From Dactylosporangium siamense (GTDB taxonomy: Bacteria; Actinomycetota; Actinomycetes; Mycobacteriales; Micromonosporaceae): a DNA stretch of 64,000 nt. A program made the translations under genes and the position numbers. How positions within the stretch are numbered: position 1 is the stretch's first letter; the number at the start of each line of letters is the position of its first letter. The notes beneath the pieces were generated by a model. It searched no databases, had not been told where the DNA came from, and saw nothing but the letters and a program-made list of their open reading frames with translations. Below, piece by piece: positions 43,204 through 52,449 of the stretch. The stretch is taken from assembly GCF_016862795.1 (NCBI RefSeq), contig NZ_BONQ01000026.1, forward strand, positions 79,737 through 143,736, in the 5' to 3' direction.

Positions 43204-44156
43204 ACGGTCACCTGCCGGATGCGGCCGCCACGCACGGCGGCGATGCGCTCGGCCGTGGCGATCGCGGCGGACGTCATGATGTCGAGGTTGCCGGCGTACG
43301 CGGGCAGGTAGTGCGCGGCGCCCTCGACCTCGAGGAACACCGACACCTGATGGGTGACCGGCGCGCCCGCGCCGGTGAGCGTGTGCACCGGCAGGTCCGC
43401 CGGCACCGGTTCGACCTGCACCCGCTGCTTCAGCCGGTAGCCGGGCACGTATCCGGCGACCACGCCGACCATCTCCTCCACCGACGCGCGGATCGCGTCC
43501 CGCGTCCGCTCGGCCGGGGCGTCGACCAGGCACAGCACGGTGTCCCGCATGATCACGGGCGGGGTGGCCGGGTTGAGCACGATCAGCGCCTTGCCCCGCG
43601 CCGCCTGGCCGACCCCGACGATGGCCCGCGCGGTGGTCTCGGTGAACTCGTCGATGTTGGCCCTGGTGCCCGGGCCGGCGGACTTCGAGGCGATCGACGC
43701 GACGATCTCGGCGTAGGGCACCGCGGCCACGCGGGACACGGCGGCGACGATCGGGATGGTCGCCTGCCCACCGCAGGTGACCATGTTGACGTTGCGTTCG
43801 TGCAGGTGCTGGTCGAGGTTGACCGCGGGCACCACGTAGGGCCCGATCGCCGCCGGGGTCAGGTCGACCATCGTCCGGCCGGACCCGGCGAGCCTGGCGT
43901 CGTTGACGATGTGCGCCCGCGCCGACGTGGCGTCGAAGACGATGTCGACGCCGGCGAAGCCGGGCAGCTCGATCAGGCCGTCCACACCCTCCGCCGTGGT
44001 GGCGACGCCCAACCGGGCGGCGCGCGCCAGCCCGTCGGACGCCGGGTCGACGCCGGCCATCGCGACGAGCTCGAGGGTCTCCGACAGCCGCAGAATCTTG
44101 ATCATCAGGTCGGTGCCGATGTTGCCCGAGCCGATGATCGCCACCTTCGTCCGCAT
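43200..44156 (-). CDS. mhpF: Acetaldehyde dehydrogenase (acylating)
   Basis: Protein of 318 aa: an N-terminal Rossmann motif [18 protein letters not shown], then the catalytic Cys in [20 protein letters not shown]. It converts acetaldehyde, NAD and CoA to acetyl-CoA, the last step of the meta-cleavage lower pathway, in a complex with the aldolase. The ATG at 44156 abuts the hydratase stop (TGATG); a GTG one codon earlier is possible. Confidence 0.94.
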   Translation of the reverse strand: MRTKVAIIGSGNIGTDLMIKILRLSETLELVAMAGVDPASDGLARAARLGVATTAEGVDGLIELPGFAGVDIVFDATSARAHIVNDARLAGSGRTMVDLTPAAIGPYVVPAVNLDQHLHERNVNMVTCGGQATIPIVAAVSRVAAVPYAEIVASIASKSAGPGTRANIDEFTETTARAIVGVGQAARGKALIVLNPATPPVIMRDTVLCLVDAPAERTRDAIRASVEEMVGVVAGYVPGYRLKQRVQVEPVPADLPVHTLTGAGAPVTHQVSVFLEVEGAAHYLPAYAGNLDIMTSAAIATAERIAAVRGGRIRQVTV

Positions 44157-44929
44157 CACTCGGTCCCGAACCGGGTCGCGACCGTGCCCAGGCCGGTGAA
44201 CGTGGCGGCGACCCGCATCCCGGGCAGCACCGGCACCATCGGGCCCAGCGCGCCGGACAGCACCACCTGCCCGGCGAGCAGCGGGTCACCGAGGTCGCGG
44301 GCGGCGCCGGCCAGCCAGGCCAGCGCGGCGAGCGGGTCGCCCAGGCAGGCACTGCCCGTGCCCTTGGACACGACGGCGCCGTCGACGCTGAGCTCCATCT
44401 GGATGTCCACCGGCTCCAGCGCGTCGAGGCCGACCCGGTCGTCGCCCAGGACGAACAGGGCGCTGGACGCGTTGTCGGCGATCGTGTCGGCGATGCTGAT
44501 GTCCCACCCGGCGACCCGGCTGTCGACGATCTCCAGCGCGGGCACCATCACGTCCACGGCCGCACGTACCACCGCCGCGGAGAGATCCCCGGTCAGGTCC
44601 GCGCGGAGCACGAACGCGACCTCGGCCTCGATCCGCGGCTGCAGGAGCCCGCCGACCGGGACGGGGTCGAGCGCGCTGACGTCCATGTCGTCGAAGAGCA
44701 CACCGAAGTCCGGCTGGTCCACCCCGAGCTGCCGCTGCACGGCCGCGGACGTCAGACCGATCTTGCGGCCGACGACCCGGGCCCCGCGCCGCCGCCGGTC
44801 GAGGGTGAGTTCCCGCTGCACGGCGTACGCGGCCGCGATGTCCTGCGCGCCGATGAGGTCACGGACCGGTGCGCAGGGTGTCGCGGTGCGCGTCGCGTCG
44901 AGCAGCCGTTGCGCCGCAGGCGATGTCAT
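44156..44929 (-). CDS. mhpD: 2-oxopent-4-enoate hydratase
   Basis: Hydratase of 257 aa in the FAH-like family ([30 protein letters not shown] with metal-binding Glu; PALEIVDSR). It adds water to 2-hydroxypenta-2,4-dienoate to give the aldolase substrate. First enzyme gene of the minus-strand operon, 50 bp after the IclR gene. ATG at 44929 preferred over the GTG three codons earlier. Confidence 0.92.
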   Translation of the reverse strand: MTSPAAQRLLDATRTATPCAPVRDLIGAQDIAAAYAVQRELTLDRRRRGARVVGRKIGLTSAAVQRQLGVDQPDFGVLFDDMDVSALDPVPVGGLLQPRIEAEVAFVLRADLTGDLSAAVVRAAVDVMVPALEIVDSRVAGWDISIADTIADNASSALFVLGDDRVGLDALEPVDIQMELSVDGAVVSKGTGSACLGDPLAALAWLAGAARDLGDPLLAGQVVLSGALGPMVPVLPGMRVAATFTGLGTVATRFGTE

Positions 44930-44979
44930 GCGGGCCACGATGCTCGCCCGGCCTGTCCGCCCGCCACCGAAGTGTTCCG

Positions 44980-45735
44980 CTAGACGGAACTCTGGTCGAG
45001 CAGTGCCTCGCGGCGGGCCAGGGTCGCGGTGACACCGGCGGCGGCGGCCTTGACCGCGGCGGCATGCCGGCGGGGGTCGAAGCGGGTGGCCGGCCCGGCC
45101 ACGCTCACCGCCGCCACCGCGACGTCGTGCCCGTCCAGCACCGGCGCGCCCACGCAGACGATCCCGACCGCCGACTCCTCCGCCTCGAACGCCACCCCCG
45201 TCCGCACCGCCTCGTCGAGCTGCCGGCGCAGGATCGCCGCGGACGTCACGGTCCGCGGCGCCAGCCGAGCGAGCGGCGCGTCGAGCACCTCCGCCCGCAG
45301 CGCCGCCGGGGCGAAGGCCAGCAGCGCCTTGCCGATCGCGGTCGCGTGCAGCGGCATCCGCCCACCCAGCCGGGACGGCGCCCGCGCCTGACGGTGGCCG
45401 CCGATCTTCGCCACGTACACCACCTCGGCCCCTTCCCGCAGCCCGAGGTGCACGGTCTCGTGGGTGCGCTCGTACAGGTCCTCCAGGAACGGCGTGGCCA
45501 CCTCGATCAGCCCGCGCTCCACCGAGGCGCGCATGCCGAGCGCGAACAGGTGCCCACTGAGATGGAACCTGCCGTCGACCCGCTCCAGGAGCCGGGCCGC
45601 GACCAGCTCACCGGTCAGCCGGTGCAGGGTCGCCTTGGCCAGCCCGGTGCGCCGCTGCAGCTCAGCGAAGCCGACCCCCCGATCCTCGGCGGTGAACGCG
45701 TCGAGGATCACGGCCACCTTGGCGATCACCGTCAT
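44980..45735 (-). CDS. IclR-family regulator
   Basis: Protein of 251 aa with an N-terminal winged HTH (VAVILDAFTAEDRGVGFAEL; GLAKATLHRLTGELVAARLL) and an IclR effector domain (about 75-245; MPLHATAIGKALLAFAP, GIVCVGAPVLDGHDVAVAAV). It precedes the meta-cleavage genes on the same strand and is the probable pathway regulator. ATG at 45735; the upstream frame is basic and unlikely to be translated. Confidence 0.93.
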   Translation of the reverse strand: MTVIAKVAVILDAFTAEDRGVGFAELQRRTGLAKATLHRLTGELVAARLLERVDGRFHLSGHLFALGMRASVERGLIEVATPFLEDLYERTHETVHLGLREGAEVVYVAKIGGHRQARAPSRLGGRMPLHATAIGKALLAFAPAALRAEVLDAPLARLAPRTVTSAAILRRQLDEAVRTGVAFEAEESAVGIVCVGAPVLDGHDVAVAAVSVAGPATRFDPRRHAAAVKAAAAGVTATLARREALLDQSSV

Positions 45736-45761
45736 GCGCGAAAGCCTACGAGGGAACGGCC

Positions 45762-46247
45762 TCAGCCGGGCGTCTCGCACGGCACGTCGTGCGACAGCGG
45801 CACGGCGTGGGCCATCCAGTCCCGGGCCCAGGCGATGTCCTCACCGACATACCCCAGGACGGGTTCGCCGGGAAAGCGGGAGATGATCACGAAGACCCGC
45901 GTGCCGAGGTCGAGCCGCGAGCCCGACGGGCCGTCGTCGTGGTAGGTGAGCGGCTGTCCCACGCCCGCGCCCTTCAGCGACGCCTCCACCTGGATGGTGA
46001 CCCGCCACCCGCCGGCACGGGACGGCGAGACACCTGTCACCACTCCCTCGACGATGTGACGCGCGCACGAAGCGATGCCCGTGTCCGACAGCTTCCGCTG
46101 GTCGCCTCCCGCCGCAGCCATCCTGGCGGCAACGAGACCCGCGGTCACGATCGCCGCCACCGCGACCCCGGCCAGGGCCAGCCGGATCCGCCGGCGCCGC
46201 AGCGGCGCCAGCGACTCGGTCGTCGCGCCGCGCTGACCGGAATCCAC
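45762..46247 (-). CDS. Single-pass membrane protein of unknown function
   Basis: Protein of 161 aa, GTG start. A basic N terminus (APLRRRRIRL) precedes one TM helix (about 22-45), then an extracytoplasmic domain with Cys near 61 and the C terminus (CARHIVEGVVTGVS; PLSHDVPCETPG), and a strand-rich centre (WRVTIQVEASLKG). No family recognised. It lies 26 bp upstream of the IclR gene and could be cotranscribed. Confidence 0.7.
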   Translation of the reverse strand: MDSGQRGATTESLAPLRRRRIRLALAGVAVAAIVTAGLVAARMAAAGGDQRKLSDTGIASCARHIVEGVVTGVSPSRAGGWRVTIQVEASLKGAGVGQPLTYHDDGPSGSRLDLGTRVFVIISRFPGEPVLGYVGEDIAWARDWMAHAVPLSHDVPCETPG

Positions 46248-46404
46248 GGGCCGCCTCTTCTCCGCCGGTACCGGACCTCGATGCTATCGAACCCACGCTC
46301 CGGGAGTTGGCGGCGTTGGCACGAACCTGGGATTCGACTGTGACGGCGGTCGCATACCGTTCGGCCAAAGAGAAGCCTCCCGAACCCACCGGTGCCGGTA
46401 GGGG

Positions 46405-47019
46405 GTGACTGCGGTGATTCGCGTGCTCCTCATCTTCGACAATGCGACGGCGCCTGGTGTCCTCGTCCGGCTCCTCAATCATCAGCCCGGGATCGTCGTG
46501 GCCGGCACGGTCGACGTCGACGGACCGGTCGCGGAGTGCTGCGTGCGGGTCCGGGCCCAGGTCGTGCTGTTCAACACCACATACATGGTCGGCCAGATCC
46601 TGCCGATCGTCGACGAGCTGCGCCGGGCCGCGCCCGGCTGCGGGGTGGTCGTGCTCTCCGACCCGGGGATGCGCGGCACGCTGCCGCCCCGGCGGCACGC
46701 CCCGCAGCTGAGCTTCCTGGTCAAGGGTGTCCAGATCCCGGTCCTGGCCGGTTGGATCCGCCGGATCGCCTGCGGGGAGCGGGTCGTCGACCCGCAGCTC
46801 GAGGTGGCCCAGCTCGGGATGGACAAGACGGTCAACACCCGGGAGCTGGAGATCCTCGGCCTCGCCATGCAGGGCGACTCGGTCGCCGACATCGCCCAGC
46901 GGCTGAGCCTGTCGCTCGGCACCGTGCGCAACTACATCTCCGCCGCGATCCTCAAGACCGGCGCCCGCAACCGGCTCGACGCGATCCGCATCGTGCGCCG
47001 CGACGGCTGGCTGCGCTGA
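46405..47019 (+). CDS. Atypical LuxR-family response regulator
   Basis: Protein of 204 aa, GTG start. The C-terminal LuxR HTH is normal (about 138-200; VNTRELEILGLAMQGDSVAD, then SLGTVRNYISAAILKTGARN). The N-terminal receiver is atypical: the first acidic position reads IFDNA rather than VDD, and the phosphorylation site region reads VVLFNTTYM with Asn in place of Asp. It probably works without phosphorylation. No kinase gene is adjacent. It converges on the GH16 gene that ends the exopolysaccharide operon. Confidence 0.88.
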   Translation: MTAVIRVLLIFDNATAPGVLVRLLNHQPGIVVAGTVDVDGPVAECCVRVRAQVVLFNTTYMVGQILPIVDELRRAAPGCGVVVLSDPGMRGTLPPRRHAPQLSFLVKGVQIPVLAGWIRRIACGERVVDPQLEVAQLGMDKTVNTRELEILGLAMQGDSVADIAQRLSLSLGTVRNYISAAILKTGARNRLDAIRIVRRDGWLR

Positions 47020-47029
47020 CAACTCCGGG

Positions 47030-47875
47030 TCACCGGCGGGCCCAGGCGCGGATGTGGTCGACCCGCTTCCCGGCCTGCTGCGTGCCGCCGCCGGGTGGGC
47101 GCTGCGCGTACACGGCGAGGTTCGAGATGATGTTCGTCGGCGCGTCCGCGGTCGCCCCGGTGTGGCAGACCTGGATCCCGTCGACGTACCAGACGGTGCC
47201 GGACGGCTCGATCGCGACGCCGTAGGTGTGCCAGTCCGCCGACGGGTCGAACGGGACCTTCCACCGGCAGCCGTCCTGCCCGCCCGAGTGCTGCGTCATC
47301 TGCAGCTCGCGGCTGCCGGCCGAGTACTGCTCGTACACGTCGGTCTCGACCTGCCTGTCGACCTGCGGCGCCTGCCAGGTCCAGAACGCGGGCCAGAACC
47401 CGTTCGCCGCCGGCAGGATCGAGCGCTCCTCGATGTACCCGTGCTGGAACTCGAAGCGGCTGGAGATCAGGCAGGACGTCCAGTCGTAGCGCTCCCCCGC
47501 GGCGGACGTGTGCGGCTCGCGCCTGGCCGTCATCACCAGTTCGCCGTCGCCGACGTGGCAGTTCGCCGCCTGGTTCCACTCGAGCTGCTGGTTGCCCTTG
47601 TTGCCGCGGCCCTCGTCGGGCTCGGCACCGGAGCGGTCGTCCCAGCGGTCGCGGTCGAGGACCGCACCGTCGAACTCGTCGCCGAACACGATCTCCCAGG
47701 TGCCCGGCGGCTGCCCCAGCGGATCCGGTGGGCCGTCGCCGTCCTCCGGGACGACCGGGGTGCTCGGCCAGACCGCCGGCGCGTCGTTGTCCTCTGACGC
47801 GCCGGCGACGAACGACGTGACGGTCGCCGCGGCGGCGAGCACGGTCACGGCGGCCAGCAACGTTCTGCGGAACAT
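47030..47875 (-). CDS. Secreted glycoside hydrolase family 16
   Basis: Secreted 281-aa protein with signal peptide MFRRTLLAAVTVLAAAATVT to AGA. The GH16 jelly-roll has the catalytic motif ETDVYE (nucleophile and acid/base Glu) in VETDVYEQYS, plus ANGFWPAFWTW and WHTYGVAIEPSGTVWYVDG. It probably cleaves or transglycosylates a beta-glucan-like polysaccharide. Last gene of the exopolysaccharide operon, 12 bp after the P450, so it may trim the polymer made by the cluster. Confidence 0.92.
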   Translation of the reverse strand: MFRRTLLAAVTVLAAAATVTSFVAGASEDNDAPAVWPSTPVVPEDGDGPPDPLGQPPGTWEIVFGDEFDGAVLDRDRWDDRSGAEPDEGRGNKGNQQLEWNQAANCHVGDGELVMTARREPHTSAAGERYDWTSCLISSRFEFQHGYIEERSILPAANGFWPAFWTWQAPQVDRQVETDVYEQYSAGSRELQMTQHSGGQDGCRWKVPFDPSADWHTYGVAIEPSGTVWYVDGIQVCHTGATADAPTNIISNLAVYAQRPPGGGTQQAGKRVDHIRAWARR

Positions 47876-47887
47876 GGATACGCCCCT

Positions 47888-49147
47888 TCAGGTGTACGTG
47901 AAGCCGAGCCGGGCGACGCGGTGGTCGAAGTTGGACGGGACAAGCTCCGGGGCGCCGACCGAGCGGAGGTCCGGCAGCCGGGTGAACAGCTCGCGGAAGA
48001 GCACGGTCAGCTCCTGTCGCGCGAGGGACGCGCCGAGGCAGAAGTGCGGTCCTCCGCCGCCGAACCCGACGTGCGGGTTGGGTGTCCGGGCGATGTCGAA
48101 CCGGTCCGGCGCGGCGAAGACCGTCTCGTCCCGGTTGGCCGACACGTAGTACATGACGACCTCGTCGCCGGCGCGCAGCGGGAAGCCGTTGAGGGTGTGG
48201 TCGCGGGCGACGGTGCGCCGGAACTGCAGGATCGGTGAGCTGTGCCGGACCACCTCGTCGACGAATCCGGCGGCCCGGGCGTCGAAGTCGGCCAGGAGCA
48301 GCTCGCGCTGGTCCGGGTGCGCGGTCAGCAGGCGCAGCGCGTGGGCGATCGTGTTGCGGGTGGTCTCCACGCCGGCCACCAGCAGCAGCGAGAAGAACGA
48401 GCCGAGCTCGCGGCCGCTCAGCGGGCGGCCGGCGACGTCCGCGGTGACGAGCGCCGAGATCAGGTCGTCGGTCGGGTGCCGCCGCCGGTCGGCGCCGACC
48501 CGCGCCACGACGCGGTGCAGCTGGGCGAGGGCGGCGATGCCCCGGCCCGGGATCCGCAGCCGGCGGCCGGCCCGTTGGACGCCGGCCCGTTCGGTGGTGG
48601 AGTCGATCCGCCGCAGCAGCGTGCCGCGGTAGCCGTCGGGGATGCCCATCATCGTGCAGATCACCTCGAACGGCAGCCGCCCCGCGACGGCCGTCACGAA
48701 GTCGCCCGGCCCACCACCCGGCCCGCTGCCCGCCACGACCAGGTCGTCGACGATGCGGGCGGCGACGCGCTCGGTGTCGGCGGCGATCCGGGCCACGACG
48801 CGGGGTGTGAACGCCCGCGCGACGACCGACCGCAGCTGCTGGTGCCGCGGGTCGTCGAGGTTGACCATCGAGTCGCCGAAGACCGTCCGGACCCACCGTG
48901 CGGGCCGTGGCGTGGTGACGCCGTGCCGGCTGACGAACACGTCGGGGGTGCGGCTGGCGGTCACCACGTCGGCGTGCCCCACGAGGGCGAAGAAGCCGCC
49001 GCCGGGCTCGGGGAAGAACACCGGCGCGTCGAGCCGCCGCAGCCGGGCGAAGGCCGCGTGCCGGACCGGCTCGGGCTGCCGCCAGAACGCCGGGTCGGCG
49101 AGGTCGATGCCGCCGACCCGTCTGTCCGATGTGGACACCATGGTCAT
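47888..49147 (-). CDS. Cytochrome P450
   Basis: P450 of 419 aa with all landmarks: I-helix AGVETTRNT, ExxR in DEVVRHSSP and heme loop FGGGGPHFCLGASLAR with the ligand Cys. Soluble class I type that needs ferredoxin, which is not encoded nearby. The ATG at 49147 has GGAGG upstream and overlaps the glycosyltransferase stop (ATGA), so it is translationally coupled within the exopolysaccharide operon. The substrate could be a lipid carrier, sugar or polymer end group (inference). Confidence 0.94.
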   Translation of the reverse strand: MTMVSTSDRRVGGIDLADPAFWRQPEPVRHAAFARLRRLDAPVFFPEPGGGFFALVGHADVVTASRTPDVFVSRHGVTTPRPARWVRTVFGDSMVNLDDPRHQQLRSVVARAFTPRVVARIAADTERVAARIVDDLVVAGSGPGGGPGDFVTAVAGRLPFEVICTMMGIPDGYRGTLLRRIDSTTERAGVQRAGRRLRIPGRGIAALAQLHRVVARVGADRRRHPTDDLISALVTADVAGRPLSGRELGSFFSLLLVAGVETTRNTIAHALRLLTAHPDQRELLLADFDARAAGFVDEVVRHSSPILQFRRTVARDHTLNGFPLRAGDEVVMYYVSANRDETVFAAPDRFDIARTPNPHVGFGGGGPHFCLGASLARQELTVLFRELFTRLPDLRSVGAPELVPSNFDHRVARLGFTYT

Positions 49148-50436
49148 CGTGCCTCCTTCGTGGACAGTCCTGGCGCGACGACGGTGGACGGTCCACGTGC
49201 GACGACGGTGGACGGTCCACGTGCGACGACGGTCGACAGTCCAGGTGCGGCAATGGTCGACGGTCCAGGTGCGACGACGGTCGACAGTCCAGGTGCGGCG
49301 ACGGTGGACGGGCCAGGTGCGGCGACGGTGGCGGTGGACCGGACGGGTGCGGCGACCGAGCGGGTGAGGTCGGCGAGCTCGGCGTAGGTGCGCCGCGCGT
49401 CGAAACCCGAGGCGTGCAGGGCGGCGGCGGCGCCCTCCGCCCGGGCCGGCCCGAGGTCCAGCAGGCGGCACAGCAGCGCGTCGGCCAGCGGGGTCGGGCG
49501 CTCCGGCGGGACGAGCGCCCCGGTCCGCGCGGTGACGATCCCGGCGATGCCGGGGATGTCGCTGGCGACGACGGACCGGCCGGTCGCCATGGCCTCCAGG
49601 GCGGTCAGCGGCAGCCCTTCCCAGCGGGACGGCAGGGTGACGACGTCGGCGGCGGCGAGCCAGTCCCGCACGTCGGTGACGTCCCCGGCGAAGGTGACGC
49701 CGGTGCCGGCCCGGCCCAGCAGCGCGGGCAGCAGGTCGCCGTCGCCGACCAGCGCGAGCCGCGCGTCGGGGCAGCGCGCGGCGACCCGCTCCCACGCCGC
49801 CAGCAGCACGTCCTGGCCCTTCTGCCGGGTGAGCCGCCCGACGCAGACGGCGAGCGGGGTCCGCGCCGGCACGCCGAGCCGCGCGCGGGCGGCCCGGCGG
49901 GCGGCGTCGCCAGCCGGCCGGAAGTGCTGGAGGTCCACGCCGCTGCGGATGACCGCGTACCGCCCGCGGACCCGTGCCGCCCGGCCGAGGGCCGCTTCCT
50001 CGTCGCCGACGCAGACCAGCCGGTCGGCCCACCTGGCGGCGGCGCGTTCCCACCCGACGCTGCCGGCCCGCAGCACCCCGTCGGCGGCGAGCCAGGACCA
50101 GCCGTGCGGCTGGAACAGCGTCGGGATCCTCCCCCGCAGGTGCAGCCGGCCGGCCAGCCCGGCCTTGGCGGCGTGCAGGTGCACGACGTCGGGCCGCGAC
50201 GACCGCAGCAGCCGGCCCAGGGCGCGCAGCTCGCCCGGGGTGGCCCGGCCCGGGCCGCGGGTCGCCGGCCAGGACCGGTGCGGCACGCCGGTGCGGGCCA
50301 GGTCGGCGGCGAGCCGGCCGTCCGGCGGGCAGGCGACGGCGACGTCCCAGCCGCGGGCGAGCTGGTCGGCGACGGCGGCGGTGACGTAGGCGGCCACCCC
50401 GCCGTCGCGCGGCTGGGCGACGTGCAGGACGCGCAT
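49144..50436 (-). CDS. GT4 glycosyltransferase with C-terminal repeat tail
   Basis: Glycosyltransferase of 430 aa. N-terminal MRVLHVAQPRDGGVAAYVTA, a sugar-nucleotide binding domain with EX7E (WEGLPLTALEAMATG) in the GT4 fold. The last 60 or so residues are 8-residue repeats of the type VVAxGxST that replace the normal C terminus. It transfers a sugar to a lipid-linked intermediate, cytoplasmic side. ATG at 50436 is 1 bp past the previous stop; a GTG at 50445 is possible. Confidence 0.9.
   Translation of the reverse strand: MRVLHVAQPRDGGVAAYVTAAVADQLARGWDVAVACPPDGRLAADLARTGVPHRSWPATRGPGRATPGELRALGRLLRSSRPDVVHLHAAKAGLAGRLHLRGRIPTLFQPHGWSWLAADGVLRAGSVGWERAAARWADRLVCVGDEEAALGRAARVRGRYAVIRSGVDLQHFRPAGDAARRAARARLGVPARTPLAVCVGRLTRQKGQDVLLAAWERVAARCPDARLALVGDGDLLPALLGRAGTGVTFAGDVTDVRDWLAAADVVTLPSRWEGLPLTALEAMATGRSVVASDIPGIAGIVTARTGALVPPERPTPLADALLCRLLDLGPARAEGAAAALHASGFDARRTYAELADLTRSVAAPVRSTATVAAPGPSTVAAPGLSTVVAPGPSTIAAPGLSTVVARGPSTVVARGPSTVVAPGLSTKEAR
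49160..49330 (-). repeat. 24-bp in-frame tandem repeats
   Basis: About seven copies of a 24-bp unit (like gtggacggtccacgtgcgac followed by gacg) with a divergent final copy. On the coding strand they encode VVA(P/R)G(P/L)ST. The third and second copies are identical. Because the unit is a multiple of three, copy number change keeps the frame. Confidence 0.9.
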
Positions 50437-50437
50437 G

Positions 50438-51607
50438 TCAGCCACCGCCCGGATGCCGCCGCAGCCGGTCCCGCAGCGCGCGCAGGCCGGGCAGGTGGCG
50501 CTTGGCGAGCAGCACCGCCGCGCGGCGGGCGCGCACCCCGGCGGCGTAGAGCCGGGCTTGGGGGCTGCCGCCGCGGACCAGCAGGACCCGCTGGTTCACC
50601 GACTCCACCGGCCGCCACCGCAGCTTGTACGGCTCGGCGCCGCGCAGCATGCTCATCGTGGCGCAGCCGCGCCGGACCGCGAGGGGCAGCGTGTCGCTCA
50701 GCAGCAGCGTGGTGATGTCGGCGCGGTCCCGCAGGTCCGGGTCGGCGCCGTACAGGTACCCGCCGACGAGGTCCCGCCCGACGACGGCGAGCGAGGAGGC
50801 GACGAGCTGCCCGTCGAGGCGGTACTCGAACAGCTCGGCCTGCCCGTCCGCGATCATGTCGCCGGTGGCCGCGCCGAGGTGCCGGGCGAACTCGGCCCGG
50901 ATGTGCTCGGGGTTGACCTGGCGGCCCTGCCACTGCCGGGCGTGCAGGGCGAGCAGGTCACCGACGGCGCGGCCGGCCTCGTCCGCGGTCACGGCCCGCA
51001 CGTCGAGGCCGAGCCGGCGCAGCTGGTTGACCCGGCGGCGCACCGTCTTGCGGGTGTGGCCCGGCAGTTCCGCGACCAGATCGTCGAGGTCGCGGGCGGG
51101 CAGTTCCAGGCACAGCGAGGCGGGGACCAGGTGGTGCCGGCCGCGCCACGCCTCGGCCAGCAGCACGCCCGCGACGGACCCGGGTCGCGTCTCGGGCAGG
51201 TCGACGACCTGCCAGCCGGGGACCTGGGCGAGGGCGTCGGCGAGCGCCCGGGCCGCCGGTTCGGCGAGCGTCTCGTCGACGAGGACGTCGGCGAAGTCCG
51301 ACAGGTCTCCGCCGACCGGGGTCAGCACCGAGCAGAGCCACCGCCGCTGCCGCAGCAGCGCGGCGGCGGCCACCAGCCGGCCGTCGAGGCGCACCAGGAT
51401 CAGCCGGAGCCGGCCGGGTCGCCCGTACGTGCGCCACCACGACGCGATCCAGGCGTGCGCCTGGAAGGGCGTGGCCGTGGCGCACCGGCCGAAGAGGTCG
51501 GTCCACTCGGCCCGGATCTCGGCCAGGGCGGCGTCGTCCCGGCGGACCTCGACCGACCAGGCGCTGACCCCGGACGGTGCGGAGTCCACTGTGCTCAACG
51601 GGTTCAT
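50438..51607 (-). CDS. GNAT/FemAB-like acyltransferase of polysaccharide clusters
   Basis: Protein of 389 aa with two GNAT-like halves (Acetyltransf_6/BioF2-like). FQAHAWIASWWRTYGRPGRL near the start and SLAVVGRDLVGGYLYGADPD then TLLLSDTLPLAVRRGC near the end are typical of proteins in cellulose and exopolysaccharide clusters that acylate sugars or peptides. Coupled by ATGA to the chain-length gene. Cytosolic; may modify the repeat unit. Confidence 0.85.
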   Translation of the reverse strand: MNPLSTVDSAPSGVSAWSVEVRRDDAALAEIRAEWTDLFGRCATATPFQAHAWIASWWRTYGRPGRLRLILVRLDGRLVAAAALLRQRRWLCSVLTPVGGDLSDFADVLVDETLAEPAARALADALAQVPGWQVVDLPETRPGSVAGVLLAEAWRGRHHLVPASLCLELPARDLDDLVAELPGHTRKTVRRRVNQLRRLGLDVRAVTADEAGRAVGDLLALHARQWQGRQVNPEHIRAEFARHLGAATGDMIADGQAELFEYRLDGQLVASSLAVVGRDLVGGYLYGADPDLRDRADITTLLLSDTLPLAVRRGCATMSMLRGAEPYKLRWRPVESVNQRVLLVRGGSPQARLYAAGVRARRAAVLLAKRHLPGLRALRDRLRRHPGGG

Positions 51608-52449
51608 AGCGACTCCCGACGGATGACAACGGCCCGGCCGATGACCTTCGGCGGTTCGGCCGGCTGCTGTGGCACCGCGACGTCCGATGCGTCCGGTGCC
51701 GCGGTGGTCGAAGGCGGCGCCGCGTTCCAGGCGATGGCCATCGGCGGCCAGCTCATGCCGGGCGGCGGCAGTGGCGGCGGGTCGGCGGCGGCCGGCTGGG
51801 GTGATGACACGAGGGCGGTGGCGACGGACGTATCCGCCCAAACCGGCGTCCTGGCGACGACATCCTGCCCGGTCGCGGCAGTGGCGGTCCCGCGCCGGGC
51901 CCGGCCCACGCCGGCGAGCGCCGCCAACCCGCCCACCAGGAGGCCGGCGGCCGCACCGACGACCAGTTCCAGCGGCGGTTTCGGCGACGACGGTGTGGTC
52001 GGGGTGCTCGCCGGGGCCAGCACCGACGCCGTGACCCGGGTCTCGGCCTTGCGCGCGGTGGCGTATTCGGCGAGCGCCTTCGCCACGGCGTTCGCGACGT
52101 CGGCGGTGCGTCCGGCGTCGGCGCCGGTGGCGGTGATCTCGATGACCGGCGCGTCCGGTGACGTCGTCGCGGTCACGCTCGACAGCCCGTCGCGGGAGCC
52201 GAGTGCGGTGGCCGCCGCGTCGGTGACCGGTCCGTTGGTGACGATCCGGCCGTACGCCTGGGCGAAGTTGACCGCCGCGAACGACTCGCCGGGCTCCGCG
52301 GTGAGCACGACGTAGGCCTGCGCCCGGAACGTCGGGGTCTTGACCTCGCCGTAGATCCCGCCGGCGCCGGCACCGAGGGCGGTGACGACGGCGAGCAGGC
52401 CGCACCTGCGCACCAGGCGGGCCAGGACCGTCGATGGCGTGCTGCTCAT
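51604..52449 (-). CDS. Wzz/CpsC-type chain-length determinant
   Basis: Protein of 281 aa: TM1 (about 18-36), an extracytoplasmic domain (37-165; TPTFRAQAYVVLTAEPGESF, VANAVAKALAEYATARKAET), TM2 (about 168-188) and a Pro/Ala-rich cytoplasmic tail. It controls polymer length with Wzy. No tyrosine kinase domain follows TM2 and no separate kinase gene lies in the cluster. ATG overlaps the glycosyltransferase stop (ATGA). Confidence 0.85.
   Translation of the reverse strand: MSSTPSTVLARLVRRCGLLAVVTALGAGAGGIYGEVKTPTFRAQAYVVLTAEPGESFAAVNFAQAYGRIVTNGPVTDAAATALGSRDGLSSVTATTSPDAPVIEITATGADAGRTADVANAVAKALAEYATARKAETRVTASVLAPASTPTTPSSPKPPLELVVGAAAGLLVGGLAALAGVGRARRGTATAATGQDVVARTPVWADTSVATALVSSPQPAAADPPPLPPPGMSWPPMAIAWNAAPPSTTAAPDASDVAVPQQPAEPPKVIGRAVVIRRESL

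Noticed and set aside
46932..49253. Long minus-strand frame over the GH16 and P450 genes
   Set aside because: It is a shadow frame rich in Arg/Pro/Gly; the true genes are in the other frames with intact motifs.
49160..49330. CRISPR-like or regulatory array
   Set aside because: The 24-bp units are contiguous, in frame and translated as an 8-residue repeat within a glycosyltransferase.
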